The position numbers and the translations under genes are program-made. Below, piece after piece: positions 47,673 to 56,477 of a stretch of DNA of 64,000 nt (positions are counted from its first letter, which is position 1; each line of letters opens with the position of its first letter). The notes beneath the pieces were generated by a model. The model worked only from the letters and a program-made list of their open reading frames with translations. It did not search any database and was not told the origin of the DNA. The stretch covers positions 62,001 through 126,000 of the forward strand of contig JODX01000006.1 of assembly GCA_000719105.1 (NCBI GenBank). The letters run 5' to 3'. Source of the DNA: Streptomyces sclerotialus. Lineage in GTDB: Bacteria > Actinomycetota > Actinomycetes > Streptomycetales > Streptomycetaceae.

Positions 47673-48331
47673 CGATCCGCATCCTGATCGCCGACGACGA
47701 AGCGCTGCTCCGGATGGCCTTCCGCACGGTCCTGGAGGCCCAGCCCGACATGGCGCCGGTCGGCGAAGCCGCGGACGGCACCCAGGCCGTACGCCTCGCC
47801 CGGGAGCTGCGCCCCGATGTCGTCCTCATGGACGTCCGGATGCCCGGGACCGACGGGATCGAGGCGACCCGGCAGGTCATCCGGATCTCCCCGCAGAGCA
47901 GAGTGCTGATCCTCACCACCTTCGACCTCGATGCATACGCCTTCGCCGGACTCAAGGCCGGAGCCTCGGGCTTCCTGCTGAAGAACACCAGGCCCGAGGA
48001 GCTGCTCACCGCGATACGCAGTGTGGCCGCGGGCGACGCGGTGGTCTCCCCGCGGATCACCCGCCGTCTGCTGGAGAACCTCCGCCCGCACATCCCCGAC
48101 GGCCGCAGCGCCGAACGCGACGAGCGGCTGAGCCGGCTCAGCACCCGTGAGCGCGAGGTGCTCATCCAGGTGGGCCGCGGCCTGTCCAACACCGAGATCG
48201 CGGCCGCTCTGTGCCTCGCGGAGGCGACCGTGAAATCCCATCTGGGGCGAATCCTGCACAAGCTCGGGCTCCGCGACCGGATACAGGCCGTGATCTTCGC
48301 GTACGAGAGCCGCCTCATCCACCCGACATGA
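47669..48331 (+). CDS. LuxR/NarL family response regulator
   Basis: This 220-residue regulator has a receiver domain with IADDEALLRM, the phosphorylated aspartate in VVLMDVRMPG, and the switch residues TTFDLDAY and LLKNTRPEEL, followed by a LuxR helix-turn-helix (LSTREREVLIQVGRGLSNTEIAAAL, TVKSHLGRILHKL). It starts at the ATGA overlap with the kinase gene and ends before a strong terminator. The nearby divergent hydrolase is a plausible target. Confidence 0.93.
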   Translation: MTIRILIADDEALLRMAFRTVLEAQPDMAPVGEAADGTQAVRLARELRPDVVLMDVRMPGTDGIEATRQVIRISPQSRVLILTTFDLDAYAFAGLKAGASGFLLKNTRPEELLTAIRSVAAGDAVVSPRITRRLLENLRPHIPDGRSAERDERLSRLSTREREVLIQVGRGLSNTEIAAALCLAEATVKSHLGRILHKLGLRDRIQAVIFAYESRLIHPT

Positions 48332-48504
48332 CGCCGTCGCCCGGAGCCGACGGCGATGTTCGCAGCCCCGGACGTCGCGCACGAGCGATCCTGGAGGTAC
48401 GGCCCGCCGTCGGCACGGCTGCGTCCGCGGCGCCGTGCTCCCGAAGAACGCGACACGGCGGCGCCTGTACCCGGTGTGCGAGCCCGACGCATCGGCTCGA
48501 CTCC

Positions 48505-48544
48505 GTAGCGGTGACCCTGCGGAAAACCGCAGGGTCACCGCTAC
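48505..48544. terminator. Terminator of the first two-component operon
   Basis: An 18-bp perfect stem (GTAGCGGTGACCCTGCGG at 48505-48522, complement at 48527-48544) with an AAAA loop lies 173 bases after the regulator stop. The rest of the spacer 48332-48673 holds no gene that I can support. Confidence 0.9.
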
Positions 48545-48673
48545 GGGAAGCAGCATCACACCCGACGGCAACCCTCATACCGCGTCCGAGCTGGGGTTTC
48601 TAGGTTGAAGGGCATCGGGGCAGCCGCCCCGGACCAACCACCCGCCAACCACCCGCCACCTTGGAGACCCACC

Positions 48674-49333
48674 GTGCATCACTCGACCCTGGCACTGCCC
48701 CAGGAGCCTGCCGACGGCATCGCCGGGTGGGCCGCCGACCTCGTCGACGCGATGGGCGCCCCCGGGGCCGGCCTGGCCGTCGCCCTGGAGAACCTCTTCC
48801 CGCCGCTGCCCAGCGAGGTCATCCTGCCCCTGACCGGTTTCGCCGCCGGACAGGGCGTGTTGAGCATCGCCTCGGCGCTGTTCTGGACGACGCTCGGTTC
48901 GGTGGCCGGCGCGGTCGCCCTCTACTGGATCGGCATGCTCTTCGGCCGCGAACGGATGCACGCCCTGTGGGCGAGGCTGCCGCTGGTGAAGGTCTCCGAC
49001 CTGGAGCGCACCGAGGCGTGGTTCGCCCGGCACGGCACCAAGGCGGTCTTCCTCGGCAGGATGGTGCCGATCTTCCGCAGTCTGATCTCGGTGCCCGCCG
49101 GCGTGGAGCGGATGCCGATGCCCGTGTTCGTCATGCTCACCACGCTCGGCAGCCTGATCTGGAACAGCGCCCTGGTGATGGCCGGTTACTGGCTGGGCGA
49201 CCAGTGGGATGTGGTGGAGACCTACGTCGGTTTCCTGAGCAAGGCCGTTCTCGTCCTGGTCGTCGTCGCCGTCGCCGCCTACCTGGCGGTGCGGCTGAAG
49301 GGCCGCGGCACGGCTCGGCACCGCCGCGTCTGA
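48674..49333 (+). CDS. DedA family membrane protein
   Basis: This 219-residue DedA/SNARE-associated-type protein begins with GTG 48674. It has about five membrane segments; the family signatures are LENLFPPLPSEVILPLTGF with the acidic residue, and GRMVPIFRSLISVPAGVERM with the conserved arginine. Members act as undecaprenyl phosphate or phospholipid flippases that need the proton gradient. It is the first gene after a terminator and is followed by a kinase 98 bases on. Confidence 0.92.
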   Translation: MHHSTLALPQEPADGIAGWAADLVDAMGAPGAGLAVALENLFPPLPSEVILPLTGFAAGQGVLSIASALFWTTLGSVAGAVALYWIGMLFGRERMHALWARLPLVKVSDLERTEAWFARHGTKAVFLGRMVPIFRSLISVPAGVERMPMPVFVMLTTLGSLIWNSALVMAGYWLGDQWDVVETYVGFLSKAVLVLVVVAVAAYLAVRLKGRGTARHRRV

Positions 49334-49431
49334 TGCACCGTCACCGCACCGACCGGGTCCCGGCCTTACGTCCTTCCGCGGTCCGGGGCGATCTTGCCCG
49401 GGGCTCTACGGCCGCACTAGGCTCGGGCCCC

Positions 49432-50685
49432 GTGCACGAGGGCTCGATCGACGCCGCGTCCCCCGGTCCCGCGGGAATTCCCGGCACCCCGCACACCGGT
49501 CCCGCGGGAGCCCCCGGCACCCCGCACACCGCGGACGACCGGAGCGCCGCACCGACGTCCCCGTGGTGGCACCGCGGCCCGGGTGTCCTGCTCGGCTGTG
49601 CGACAGCCCTGCTCGGCGCCCTCCACTTCCTCGTCGTCGGCGCCGCCCTCGGCCCCTTCCTGCTGTGGCCGCGCACCCGGCCCGACGCCCTCGGCATCCT
49701 GACGGCCGGAGCGCGCCGCCTGGCGGCGCTCGAACGGATCCGCCGCTCGGTGTTCTTCGGCGACCGCTTCCCCGAGCACTACGAGGCGTCCGACCGGAAG
49801 ATCCTGCGCTACCTCGCGGTCCGCTGCTCCACGGGGCTGCTGTGCGCCGTCGTGATCGGGCTGCTGGGCTTCGGGGTTCTGCTGGCCGGAGTACTGGTCC
49901 ACGCGCTGGCGCGGGGCAGCCTCGGCCACGCGGAACTGCTGACCCAGGTACTGCTGGGCAGCGTCCTGCTCTTCCTCGACCTCCAGGGCCTGCACTCGCT
50001 GGCCGCCCTGGACGCCCGGACCGCCCGCGAGTGCTTCGGCCCCTCCGAGCGCGAGCTGCTCCAGCAGCGGATCGACGAACTCGCTGCCAGCCGGGCCGCG
50101 GTGGTGCGGGCGGTGGACGCCGAGCGCCGGCGCATCGAACGCGATCTGCACGACGGAGTCCAGCAGCGCCTGGTCGCGCTGGCCATGCTGCTCGGCCGGG
50201 CCCGCCGCAGCCGTGACGCCGAGCAGGCCGACGCGCTGCTGCGCCAGGCGCACGAGGAGTCCCAGGGGGTCCTCACCGAACTGCGCGAAGTGGCCTGGCG
50301 GGCCTACCCGTCCGCGCTGGACAGCCTCGGCCTCAGGGAGGCGCTGGGCGGCGTGGCCGAACGCTGCGGCATCCCGCTGCGCACCCGTTTCGACGTCGGC
50401 GCGCCGCTGCCCCGCCCCGTGGAGACGGCCGCCTACTTCGTGGTGTCCGAGGCCGTCACCAACGCCGCCAAGCACTCCTCGGCCACCGCCATCGACGTAC
50501 GGGTGGCGCTCGCCGGCGCGCGGCTCACCGTACGGGTCGAGGACAACGGCAGGGGCGGTGCGGACGCGGCCGGCAGCGGGCTGGCCGGGCTGCGCGGCCG
50601 GGTGGCCGCGCTCGACGGCGTGCTGCACATCGACAGCCCCCTCGGGGGACCCACCATCGTCACCGCGGAGCTGCCATGCGTGTGA
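49432..50685 (+). CDS. Two-component sensor histidine kinase
   Basis: This 417-residue HisKA_3-type kinase has a Pro/Gly-rich N-terminus with a duplicated 11-residue unit, two hydrophobic regions (residues ~55-90 and ~140-190), the phosphoacceptor VDAERRRIERDLHDGVQQRLVALA and an HATPase domain (FVVSEAVTNAAKHS, VRVEDNGRGGADAAGSGLAGLRGR). The GTG at 49432 is chosen. It overlaps its response regulator by 10 bases. Confidence 0.9.
   Translation: MHEGSIDAASPGPAGIPGTPHTGPAGAPGTPHTADDRSAAPTSPWWHRGPGVLLGCATALLGALHFLVVGAALGPFLLWPRTRPDALGILTAGARRLAALERIRRSVFFGDRFPEHYEASDRKILRYLAVRCSTGLLCAVVIGLLGFGVLLAGVLVHALARGSLGHAELLTQVLLGSVLLFLDLQGLHSLAALDARTARECFGPSERELLQQRIDELAASRAAVVRAVDAERRRIERDLHDGVQQRLVALAMLLGRARRSRDAEQADALLRQAHEESQGVLTELREVAWRAYPSALDSLGLREALGGVAERCGIPLRTRFDVGAPLPRPVETAAYFVVSEAVTNAAKHSSATAIDVRVALAGARLTVRVEDNGRGGADAAGSGLAGLRGRVAALDGVLHIDSPLGGPTIVTAELPCV
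49465..49530 (+). repeat. 33-bp tandem duplication inside the kinase gene
   Basis: Two adjacent 33-bp units (49465-49497 and 49498-49530) differ at only a few bases and encode GPAGIPGTPHT then GPAGAPGTPHT. The duplication keeps the frame and lengthens a disordered N-terminal tail. Confidence 0.9.
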
Positions 50686-51320
50686 TTCTCGCCGAGGACT
50701 CGACCCTGCTGAGAGAGGGCCTGGTCCGGCTGCTCGCCGATGAGGGCCATGAGGTCGTGGCGGCGCTGGGCGACGCGGTGACGCTGCTGAAGGAGGTCGA
50801 GGAGCACCGGCCGGACATCGTCGTCGTCGACATCCGGATGCCCCCGACCCACACCGTCGAGGGCCTGCGCGCCGCCGTGGAGATCCGCGAGCACCGGCCG
50901 GAGGTCGGCGTCCTGGTGCTCTCGCAGCACATCGAGCGCACCTACGCGGCGCAGCTGCTGGCCGCCAACGCCGAGCGGGTCGGCTATCTCCTCAAGGACC
51001 GGGTGGCCCAGGTCGAGGAGTTCCTGGACGCCCTGGAGCGGATCCACGCGGGCGGGGCCGTGATCGATCCGGAGGTCGTACGGCAGCTGCTCATCCGCAC
51101 CACGCACGGCGATCCGCTGGCCCGGCTCACCCCGCGGGAGCGCAGTGTGCTGGAGACGCTGGCCCAAGGGCACACCAACACGGCCATCGCGGAGCAGCTG
51201 CACATCTCGCTGAGTGCGGTGGAGAAGAACCTCAACGCCGTGTTCGACAAGCTGGACCTGACCGGGACCACCGGTTACAACCGGCGGATCCTGGCGGTCC
51301 TGCGCTATCTGGAGTCCTGA
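50676..51320 (+). CDS. LuxR/NarL family response regulator
   Basis: This 214-residue regulator has a receiver domain (LAEDSTLLREGL, IVVVDIRMPPTH with the phosphorylated aspartate, YLLKDRVAQVEEF) and a LuxR DNA-binding domain (LTPRERSVLETLAQGHTNTAIAEQL, LSAVEKNLNAVFDKL). It starts inside the end of the kinase gene, so the pair is translationally coupled. Its targets are unknown. Confidence 0.93.
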   Translation: MRVILAEDSTLLREGLVRLLADEGHEVVAALGDAVTLLKEVEEHRPDIVVVDIRMPPTHTVEGLRAAVEIREHRPEVGVLVLSQHIERTYAAQLLAANAERVGYLLKDRVAQVEEFLDALERIHAGGAVIDPEVVRQLLIRTTHGDPLARLTPRERSVLETLAQGHTNTAIAEQLHISLSAVEKNLNAVFDKLDLTGTTGYNRRILAVLRYLES

Positions 51321-51366
51321 CCCACTCCTCTCACATGACGGGCCGACCCGGTCGGCGCACCGCGGG

Positions 51367-51396
51367 TTGATAGGCAAGCAAGTACTTGCCTATCCT
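51367..51396 (+). promoter_or_regulatory. Leaderless ArsR promoter with embedded operator
   Basis: TTGATA (51367-51372) and TATCCT (51391-51396) are 18 bp apart, and the GTG start codon lies only six bases after the -10, so the message is probably leaderless. Between them ATAGGCAAG-N6-CTTGCCTAT (51370-51393) is a perfect inverted repeat, the expected site for autorepression by the ArsR protein. Confidence 0.75.
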
Positions 51397-51402
51397 GCTG
51401 TC

Positions 51403-51729
51403 GTGTCCGACGACCTCTTCAAAGCCCTGGCCGACCCCACCCGCCGCACCATCCTCGACGAGCTTGCGGAGAAGTCCGGACAGACACTGTTCGAGGTCTG
51501 CTCGCGGCTGGCCATGAAGCACCGGCTCGGCATCTCGCGCCAGGGGGTCTCCCAGCACCTCGCCGTGCTGGAGGCCGCCGGGCTCGTCGAGACCCGGCGG
51601 GAGGGCCGCTACAAGTTCCACGACCTGAACACAGCGCCGCTGCGCCGGATAACCGAGCGATGGCCCCTGCCCCACCCCGACTCCCACCCCCATTCCCGCC
51701 CGTCCGGACCGGAGGACAGCACCTCATGA
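51403..51729 (+). CDS. ArsR family transcriptional regulator
   Basis: This 108-residue winged-helix repressor (LFKALADPTRRTILDELAEKSGQTLFEV, SRQGVSQHLAVLEAAGLVETRREGRYKFH) has no cysteine pair of the metal-sensing kind, so it probably senses something else. The GTG at 51403 fits a leaderless transcript; upstream codons in frame overlap the operator. It overlaps the VOC gene by four bases, a common ArsR-VOC pairing. Confidence 0.9.
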   Translation: MSDDLFKALADPTRRTILDELAEKSGQTLFEVCSRLAMKHRLGISRQGVSQHLAVLEAAGLVETRREGRYKFHDLNTAPLRRITERWPLPHPDSHPHSRPSGPEDSTS

Positions 51730-52118
51730 AGATTCATCTGACCAGTGTCTTCGTCGACGACCAGGCCAAGGCCGAGCACTTCTACACCGAGATCCTGGGC
51801 TTCGTGAAGAAGCACGACGTCCCGGTGGGCGAGGAAGACCGGTGGCTGACCGTCGTCTCGCCCGACGAGCCCGGCGGCACCGAGCTCCTCCTCGAGCCCG
51901 CCGGCCACCCGGCCGCCAGGACCTACCGCGACACGCTCGTGCAGGACGGCATCCCGCTCGCCCAGTTCGCCGTCGACGACGTACAGGCGGAGTACGAGCG
52001 GCTGCGCGGCCTCGGCGTCCGCTTCACCCAGGAACCCCTGGAGATGGGCGACGTCACCACCGCGGTCTTCGACGACACCTGCGGCAACCTGATCCAGATC
52101 GCGACGGAGCCGCAGTAG
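51726..52118 (+). CDS. VOC family protein
   Basis: This 130-residue VOC protein has MKIHLTSVFVDDQAKAEHFYTEILGF and the second repeat AQFAVDDVQAEYERLRGLGVRF, DDTCGNLIQIA. It is coupled to the ArsR gene by an ATGA overlap. The family includes glyoxalases, dioxygenases and drug-binding proteins; the substrate cannot be inferred. Just after its stop the 7-bp unit AGACAGC is repeated. Confidence 0.9.
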   Translation: MKIHLTSVFVDDQAKAEHFYTEILGFVKKHDVPVGEEDRWLTVVSPDEPGGTELLLEPAGHPAARTYRDTLVQDGIPLAQFAVDDVQAEYERLRGLGVRFTQEPLEMGDVTTAVFDDTCGNLIQIATEPQ

Positions 52119-52457
52119 ACAGCAGACAGCAGACATGGGCGACCGCACGCGTGCGGGGCACGTCACACGTGGCTGGAGGTCGACCGGCCGCGGGCGGACG
52201 GGGGTCGTCCGGGACCGGGCCGGTGGGAGGCGGAGAGGGCCGCCTCCCACAGCGGGCAGCGGGCAGCGGGCAAAGGGCAGCGGGCAGCGGGCAGCGGGCA
52301 GCGGGCAGCGGGCAGCGGGCAAAGGGTCGTTCGGCCCCTGGGGTGGCCCTGTAGCCCCTGCCCCGACAGGTCCCTCACGGTGATCCTGAAGGGGACCGCG
52401 GGGCCCGCCGGAAAGTGCGCGGGCACCGATGATGAAGCCCGAGGAGGTCTCCGGAGC
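52119..52457. other. Gene-free stretch with two 7-bp repeat arrays
   Basis: No gene is seen. Near 52118-52135 the unit AGACAGC occurs two and a half times, and 52251-52326 holds a longer array listed separately. The rest is GC-rich spacer. Confidence 0.6.
52251..52326. repeat. Heptanucleotide tandem array (AGCGGGC)n
   Basis: About eleven copies of the 7-bp unit AGCGGGC lie head to tail, with two copies altered to AAAGGGC near 52271 and 52321. The array is in non-coding DNA between the VOC gene and the Crp/Fnr stub. Such arrays change length by slippage. Confidence 0.9.
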
Positions 52458-52646
52458 ATGAGCCCCACCACCTCCGGCAGCGCGTCCGTGCCCGAACCAC
52501 TGCCGAGGCTCCCGCTGTTCACCGGGCCGGCCGGACAACAGCTCACCGTCATCTCCTCGGGGTCGCGCATCCGGGCGGCGGGCAAGGGCACGGTCCTGTT
52601 CCACCGGAACGATCCCGTGCGCGGCTTCTGCCTGGAGTGGCGGTGA
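52458..52646 (+). pseudogene. Crp/Fnr regulator N-terminal stub
   Basis: This 62-codon frame begins [20 protein letters not shown] and ends in the start of a cyclic-nucleotide-type jelly roll ([19 protein letters not shown]). The helix-turn-helix half is absent. Fnr-type regulators commonly control hcp, and the hcp remnant follows 125 bases later, so this is probably the decayed local regulator. The assignment rests on a short stretch. Confidence 0.55.
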
Positions 52647-52771
52647 GCCCTGTCACAGCCACGGCTTGATTCTGCGTCAGGAACCCACGCGCACCGGGAC
52701 CGTAGCGTCCGGTGACATCACCGGCAACAACCTTCGCACCACCTCCCGCAACAACCCCGAGGAGTACCCGC

Positions 52772-53157
52772 ATGCTCTGTTACCAGTGCGAACAGGCCGA
52801 CCGTACGGGCGCGGTCCCCGGCTGCGCCGGCCCACTGGGCAACTGCGGCAAGGATCCCGCCACCGCCGACGTGCAGGACCTGCTGGTCCACTCCGTGCAG
52901 GGCATCGCCCAGTACGCGAGCCGGGCCCGGGCCCTGGGCGCCGGGGACGACGAGGCCGCCGGGTTCATCCTGTACTCCGTGTTCACCACACTCACCACCT
53001 GCTGGCGCTGGGCATCCGGGGCATCCACCTCGGCCCGTCGCTGCCCGCCTATCTCACGCCGAACCTGGTAGCCGTGCTGGTGGACCGGTTCGGGCTGCGC
53101 ACCATCGGTGACCCGAGGACGGACATCGCGGCGGCACTGGAGGGGGCCGGCGCATGA
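52772..53157 (+). pseudogene. hcp: Hybrid cluster protein gene with large internal deletion
   Basis: ATG 52772 opens [25 protein letters not shown] and [17 protein letters not shown], the N-terminal cysteine cluster and helix of hydroxylamine reductase (Hcp). After [12 protein letters not shown] near base 53000 the sequence jumps, out of frame, to the extreme C-terminus ([29 protein letters not shown]), ending at 53157. Real Hcp has roughly 550 residues, so about 420 codons with all hybrid-cluster ligands are gone. The C-terminal stop still overlaps the ATG of the next gene, showing the old operon structure. Confidence 0.85.
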
Positions 53158-54236
53158 CCTCGGCGACCGAAGCAACTGGGGCGACAGCGGCAACAGGGGC
53201 GAGCCCGGTCACGCTGACCACCTCCGACGGGGAGCACCTCGCCTTCGGGTGCGCACCCGGGCAGACCGTCCTCGAGGCCGCCACGGAGTGGGGCGCCGCC
53301 CTGCCCGCCGCGTGCCGCCGGGGCACCTGCGGCTCCTGCCGCGCCACCGTCACCGGCGGCTCGTACGACCTGGACACCCACAGCCCCCAGGCGCTGCCGC
53401 CCGGCGACCGCGACGCGGGCGCCGTCCTGCTGTGCCGTACCCGCCCGCACGGGCCGCTGACGGCCGACCTGCCCTACGGCAACTCCCGCATCCTGTACGG
53501 CGGCGTCCCGGTGCGCGAGGGCACGGTCACCGCGCTGGAGCCGGTCGCGCGCGACACCGTACGCGTGGAGCTGCTGCTGGACGAGGACGAGGAACTGGGC
53601 GCCGGTTTCCAGTTCGACGCGGGGCAGTTCGTCGAGGTGCGGGTGCCCGGCCGGGAGGAGAGGCGGGCCTACTCGCTCGCCAACACCGGAAACTGGGACG
53701 GCCGCGTGGAGCTGTTCGTGCGGCTGCGGCCGGGCGGGCTGTTCTCCTCGTACCTGCATGACCGGGCCCGGGTCGGCGACCGGCTGACCGTGCACGGTCC
53801 GCAGGGCGCGTTCGGCCTGCGCGAGACGGGGACGCGGCCGCGCTGGTTCGTGGGCGGCGGCACGGGGCTGGCGCCGCTGCTGTCGATGGCCCGGCAGATG
53901 GCGGAGTGGCAGGATCCCCAGCCGGCCCGGTTCTTCTTCGGGGTCAATGAGACGGAGGACGTCTTCGCCGAGGCCGAGCTCGAGGCGGTGGCGGCCGAGG
54001 CGGCGGCCTTCGCGTACGAGATCTGTGTGTGGCGGCCCGGCCCCGAGTGGCGGGGTGCGGTCGGCACGCCCGCCGACCGGGTTGCCGAGGCGCTGCGGAC
54101 GGCGGACGCGGCGGACGGCCTCCCGGACGTGTACGTGTGCGGGCCCCCGCCGCTCGTCGAGACCGTGGCGGCCGCGGCACTCGCGGGCGGGGTTCCGCCG
54201 GAGCACGTGTTCCGGGAGCGCTTCCTTCCGACCTAG
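53154..54236 (+). CDS. 2Fe-2S/FAD/NAD(P) oxidoreductase, electron donor for lost Hcp
   Basis: This 360-residue reductase has an N-terminal plant-type ferredoxin domain ([16 protein letters not shown] and LLCRTRP), an FAD domain (RRAYSLAN) and an NAD domain ([35 protein letters not shown]). The order ferredoxin-FAD-NAD is that of oxygenase reductases; here the coupling to hcp suggests it fed electrons to hydroxylamine reductase. It is intact, though its partner is deleted. The start overlaps the hcp stop by four bases. Confidence 0.88.
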   Translation: MTSATEATGATAATGASPVTLTTSDGEHLAFGCAPGQTVLEAATEWGAALPAACRRGTCGSCRATVTGGSYDLDTHSPQALPPGDRDAGAVLLCRTRPHGPLTADLPYGNSRILYGGVPVREGTVTALEPVARDTVRVELLLDEDEELGAGFQFDAGQFVEVRVPGREERRAYSLANTGNWDGRVELFVRLRPGGLFSSYLHDRARVGDRLTVHGPQGAFGLRETGTRPRWFVGGGTGLAPLLSMARQMAEWQDPQPARFFFGVNETEDVFAEAELEAVAAEAAAFAYEICVWRPGPEWRGAVGTPADRVAEALRTADAADGLPDVYVCGPPPLVETVAAAALAGGVPPEHVFRERFLPT

Positions 54237-54324
54237 TGCCGCATCAGAGAACCTTTGCCCCGTAGTGACGTGACACGCCGTTCGGATGCTGGTCCGTGCG
54301 GCGCGGTGTCGCCAGGCTGCCCGG

Positions 54325-55017
54325 GTGGCAGAACGGGTACGCGTCCGCGAGACCGATGACGACGGGGGCCGGCGCCTGCTGCGGATCATCCGCAGAGGCA
54401 CCGGGTCGGTGGTGACCTGGCGGCGGACCCAAATGGTGCTGCTGTCCGCGCAGGGCATGCCGGCTGGGAAGATCGCCGAGGTGACGTCCACCAGCGCGGA
54501 CCGGGTCCGGGACGTGCTCCACAACTTCAACGCCGATGGCTTCGGGGCGCTCTGCCCGAAGTACAAGGGCGGGCGGCCCAGGACGTTCCCGCTGCCCGAG
54601 CGGCGCGAGATCAAGAAGATCGCCAAGTCCGAACCGGCCGAGCACGGCCTGCCGTTCTCGACTTGGAGCCTGGCCAAGCCGGCCGACTTCCTGGTCGCCG
54701 AGGGGGTGGTCGACGACATCAGCCACGAGGGCCTGCGGGTCCTGCTCCGAGAGGAGGGCGTGTCGTTTCAACGCATAGAGACCTGGAAGACCTCCCGCGA
54801 CCCGGACTACGCCAGGAAGAAGGCACGCCTCGAGCACCTCTAAGCGATCGCCGACGGCGAGGTCATGCCCGAGGAGGGTGAGCCCGAAGCCGTCTTCTGC
54901 CTGGACGAGTTCGGCCGGCTCAACCTCTTCTGCCGCTATCTGGGCGGTCCCCACCCGCCCGAGAGCCGCATCGCGTTCGTACTCGACACCTTCTCCCCGC
55001 ACCTGACCACGTCACCG
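54325..55017 (+). mobile_element. IS630 family transposase remnant
   Basis: The frame reads a helix-turn-helix (VLLSAQGMPAGKIAEVTSTSADRVRDVLH), IS630-type linker (GGRPRTFPL, STWSLAKPADFL) and, after an in-frame TAA at 54841-54843, VFCLDEFG with the first catalytic aspartate. It then skips about 70 codons to FCRYLGGPHPPESRIAFVLDTFSPHLTT and stops matching. The second catalytic Asp is in VLDTFS; the Glu region is lost. GTGCCGCATCAG at 54236 may be the left terminal repeat, placed at a TA in the stop codon of the reductase gene. Confidence 0.85.
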
Positions 55018-55049
55018 GTCGCATCGATCCCCACTTCGTTCGCCGCTCA

Positions 55050-55547
55050 TCAGGGCAGGCGGGCGTGTTCGGCCCGGCTGGCAGCGATCCGCTCACGCGC
55101 GAGCGTACGGGCCCGCCTGGTGTCGCCGCCGGTGAGTCGGGCGAGGATCGTCGCGAGCGGCCTGATCCGACCCCAGCCGCCCCAGTGGCCCTCGGGGATC
55201 TCGGTGGGAAATACCCAGATCCGGCTGGCGTCACGCGGCCAGGCGCCGTTCTCCGCGTCGAGGATTGCCTCGGTGACCTCGGCGATGACGCTCGCACGCT
55301 TCTGCTCGTCGAGCTGGCCCTCGGGGACGGACGGGACGACCTTGTAGCGAGGTGCGTCCGTGGGTTCTCCGCCGACGTAGATGCCGACCGGTCGGTGCAG
55401 CCAGAGCCAGGAGACGGAACGGCTCACCGGGTCGGCGGGGTCGAATCCCTCGTTGCGGACGAGGATCTCGGTGATGCGGTTCAGCAGCGCCGCCTCGGCG
55501 TCCGGCTGGAGCGCACCGTCGGGAATGTACACGTCGAGCATGGGCAT
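55050..55547 (-). CDS. Tautomerase family protein
   Basis: This 165-residue protein begins MPMLDVYIPDGAL, with the N-terminal proline after Met that acts as catalytic base in 4-oxalocrotonate tautomerase-like enzymes. It is longer than the short tautomerases and has two beta-alpha-beta halves (second half near LDEQKRASVIAEVTEAIL). AAAGGAG precedes ATG 55547, a strong ribosome binding site. It is divergent from an HxlR gene, its probable regulator. The substrate is unknown. Confidence 0.8.
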   Translation of the reverse strand: MPMLDVYIPDGALQPDAEAALLNRITEILVRNEGFDPADPVSRSVSWLWLHRPVGIYVGGEPTDAPRYKVVPSVPEGQLDEQKRASVIAEVTEAILDAENGAWPRDASRIWVFPTEIPEGHWGGWGRIRPLATILARLTGGDTRRARTLARERIAASRAEHARLP

Positions 55548-55563
55548 GATCGATCTCCTTTAT

Positions 55564-55582
55564 GAGTTTAGTTCTTCAACTC
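55564..55582. promoter_or_regulatory. Putative HxlR operator
   Basis: GAGTT (55564-55568) and AACTC (55578-55582) form an inverted repeat with an inner AGTT-CTTC-AACT in the AT-richer part of the tautomerase/HxlR spacer. Its place suggests control of the tautomerase gene. Confidence 0.5.
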
Positions 55583-55641
55583 AGGTCGGAGGCTACGAGG
55601 GCTAAGTGCAGCTTGTAAACCCAGATGGGTACACTCGTCCC

Positions 55642-56133
55642 ATGGAGACGCGGCGAATCGACCCGGTGAACTGCTCGGTGGCGCGCGCCCTCTCGGTGGT
55701 GGGGGAGCGCTGGTCGCTGCTGATCGTCCGTGAAGCGCTGGACGGCGCGCGCCGGTTCGGAGAGTTCCACTCCCGCCTCGGGATCGCCAGAAATCTCCTG
55801 GCGACTCGGCTCGAAACCTTGGTGACCGCGGGAGTGATGCGCCGCGTGCCCTATCAGGAGCCCGGGGATCGGCAGCGTTTCGCCTACGAGCTCACCGAGC
55901 AGGGCCGGGCGTTGCGGCCCACGCTCGTGGCGCTCCTGGAATGGGGCGACACATACCTCGCCGACCCGCAGGGCCCGTCGGTCATCGTCCGGCACCGGCC
56001 CGTCGACGATGCGATCTCCTGCGACGAGCCGGTCAAGGTCATCCTCGAGTGCGCTGCGGGGCACAGCCGCCTCGCCCCGGAAGACGTCTGCCGCACACCC
56101 GGGCCGGGCGCGCGCTTCGTGGAAAGCTCCTGA
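55642..56133 (+). CDS. HxlR family transcriptional regulator
   Basis: This 163-residue winged-helix regulator has [54 protein letters not shown] and a C-terminal extension of about 55 residues. The conserved N-terminal cysteine (DPVNCSVA) is the position used for redox or aldehyde sensing in this family. It is divergent from the tautomerase gene. Confidence 0.9.
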   Translation: METRRIDPVNCSVARALSVVGERWSLLIVREALDGARRFGEFHSRLGIARNLLATRLETLVTAGVMRRVPYQEPGDRQRFAYELTEQGRALRPTLVALLEWGDTYLADPQGPSVIVRHRPVDDAISCDEPVKVILECAAGHSRLAPEDVCRTPGPGARFVESS

Positions 56134-56159
56134 GACTCCAGGATCGTACTCAGCACCTC

Positions 56160-56396
56160 ATATCGCGAGAAGCACGCCTGCAACGCGACCTCGGCCTCGC
56201 GCTGCTGTTCATCGCCCATGACCTCGCGGTGGTACGACAGGTCAGTCACCGCATCGCGGTGATGCACCGGGGTTGGATCGTGGAGACCGGCCCCGCGGGC
56301 GAGCTCTGCGAGAACCCACGGCACCCCTGCACCGCCGCCCTGCTGGCCGCCGCTCCGGATCCGGTCCCGGCTCCTTCGTTCCTCGGGGCCGCCTGA
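56160..56396 (+). pseudogene. Peptide ABC transporter ATPase C-terminal fragment
   Basis: The frame reads [49 protein letters not shown] and [11 protein letters not shown], the H-loop and C-terminal oligopeptide-transport signature of DppD/OppF-type ATPases. Walker A, the signature and Walker B are absent and there is no start. It follows the HxlR stop by 26 bases. Confidence 0.88.
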
Positions 56397-56477
56397 CCCC
56401 CTGACCACCTGACCACCTGAACTGTTCCCGCAGCTCCCGCGCCCGGCTTCGGTCACCCGATCGGTTACAGTGGGAGC

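Noticed and set aside
52251..52326. Possible CRISPR array
   Set aside because: The units are 7 bp with no spacers and no cas genes lie nearby; it is a simple tandem repeat.
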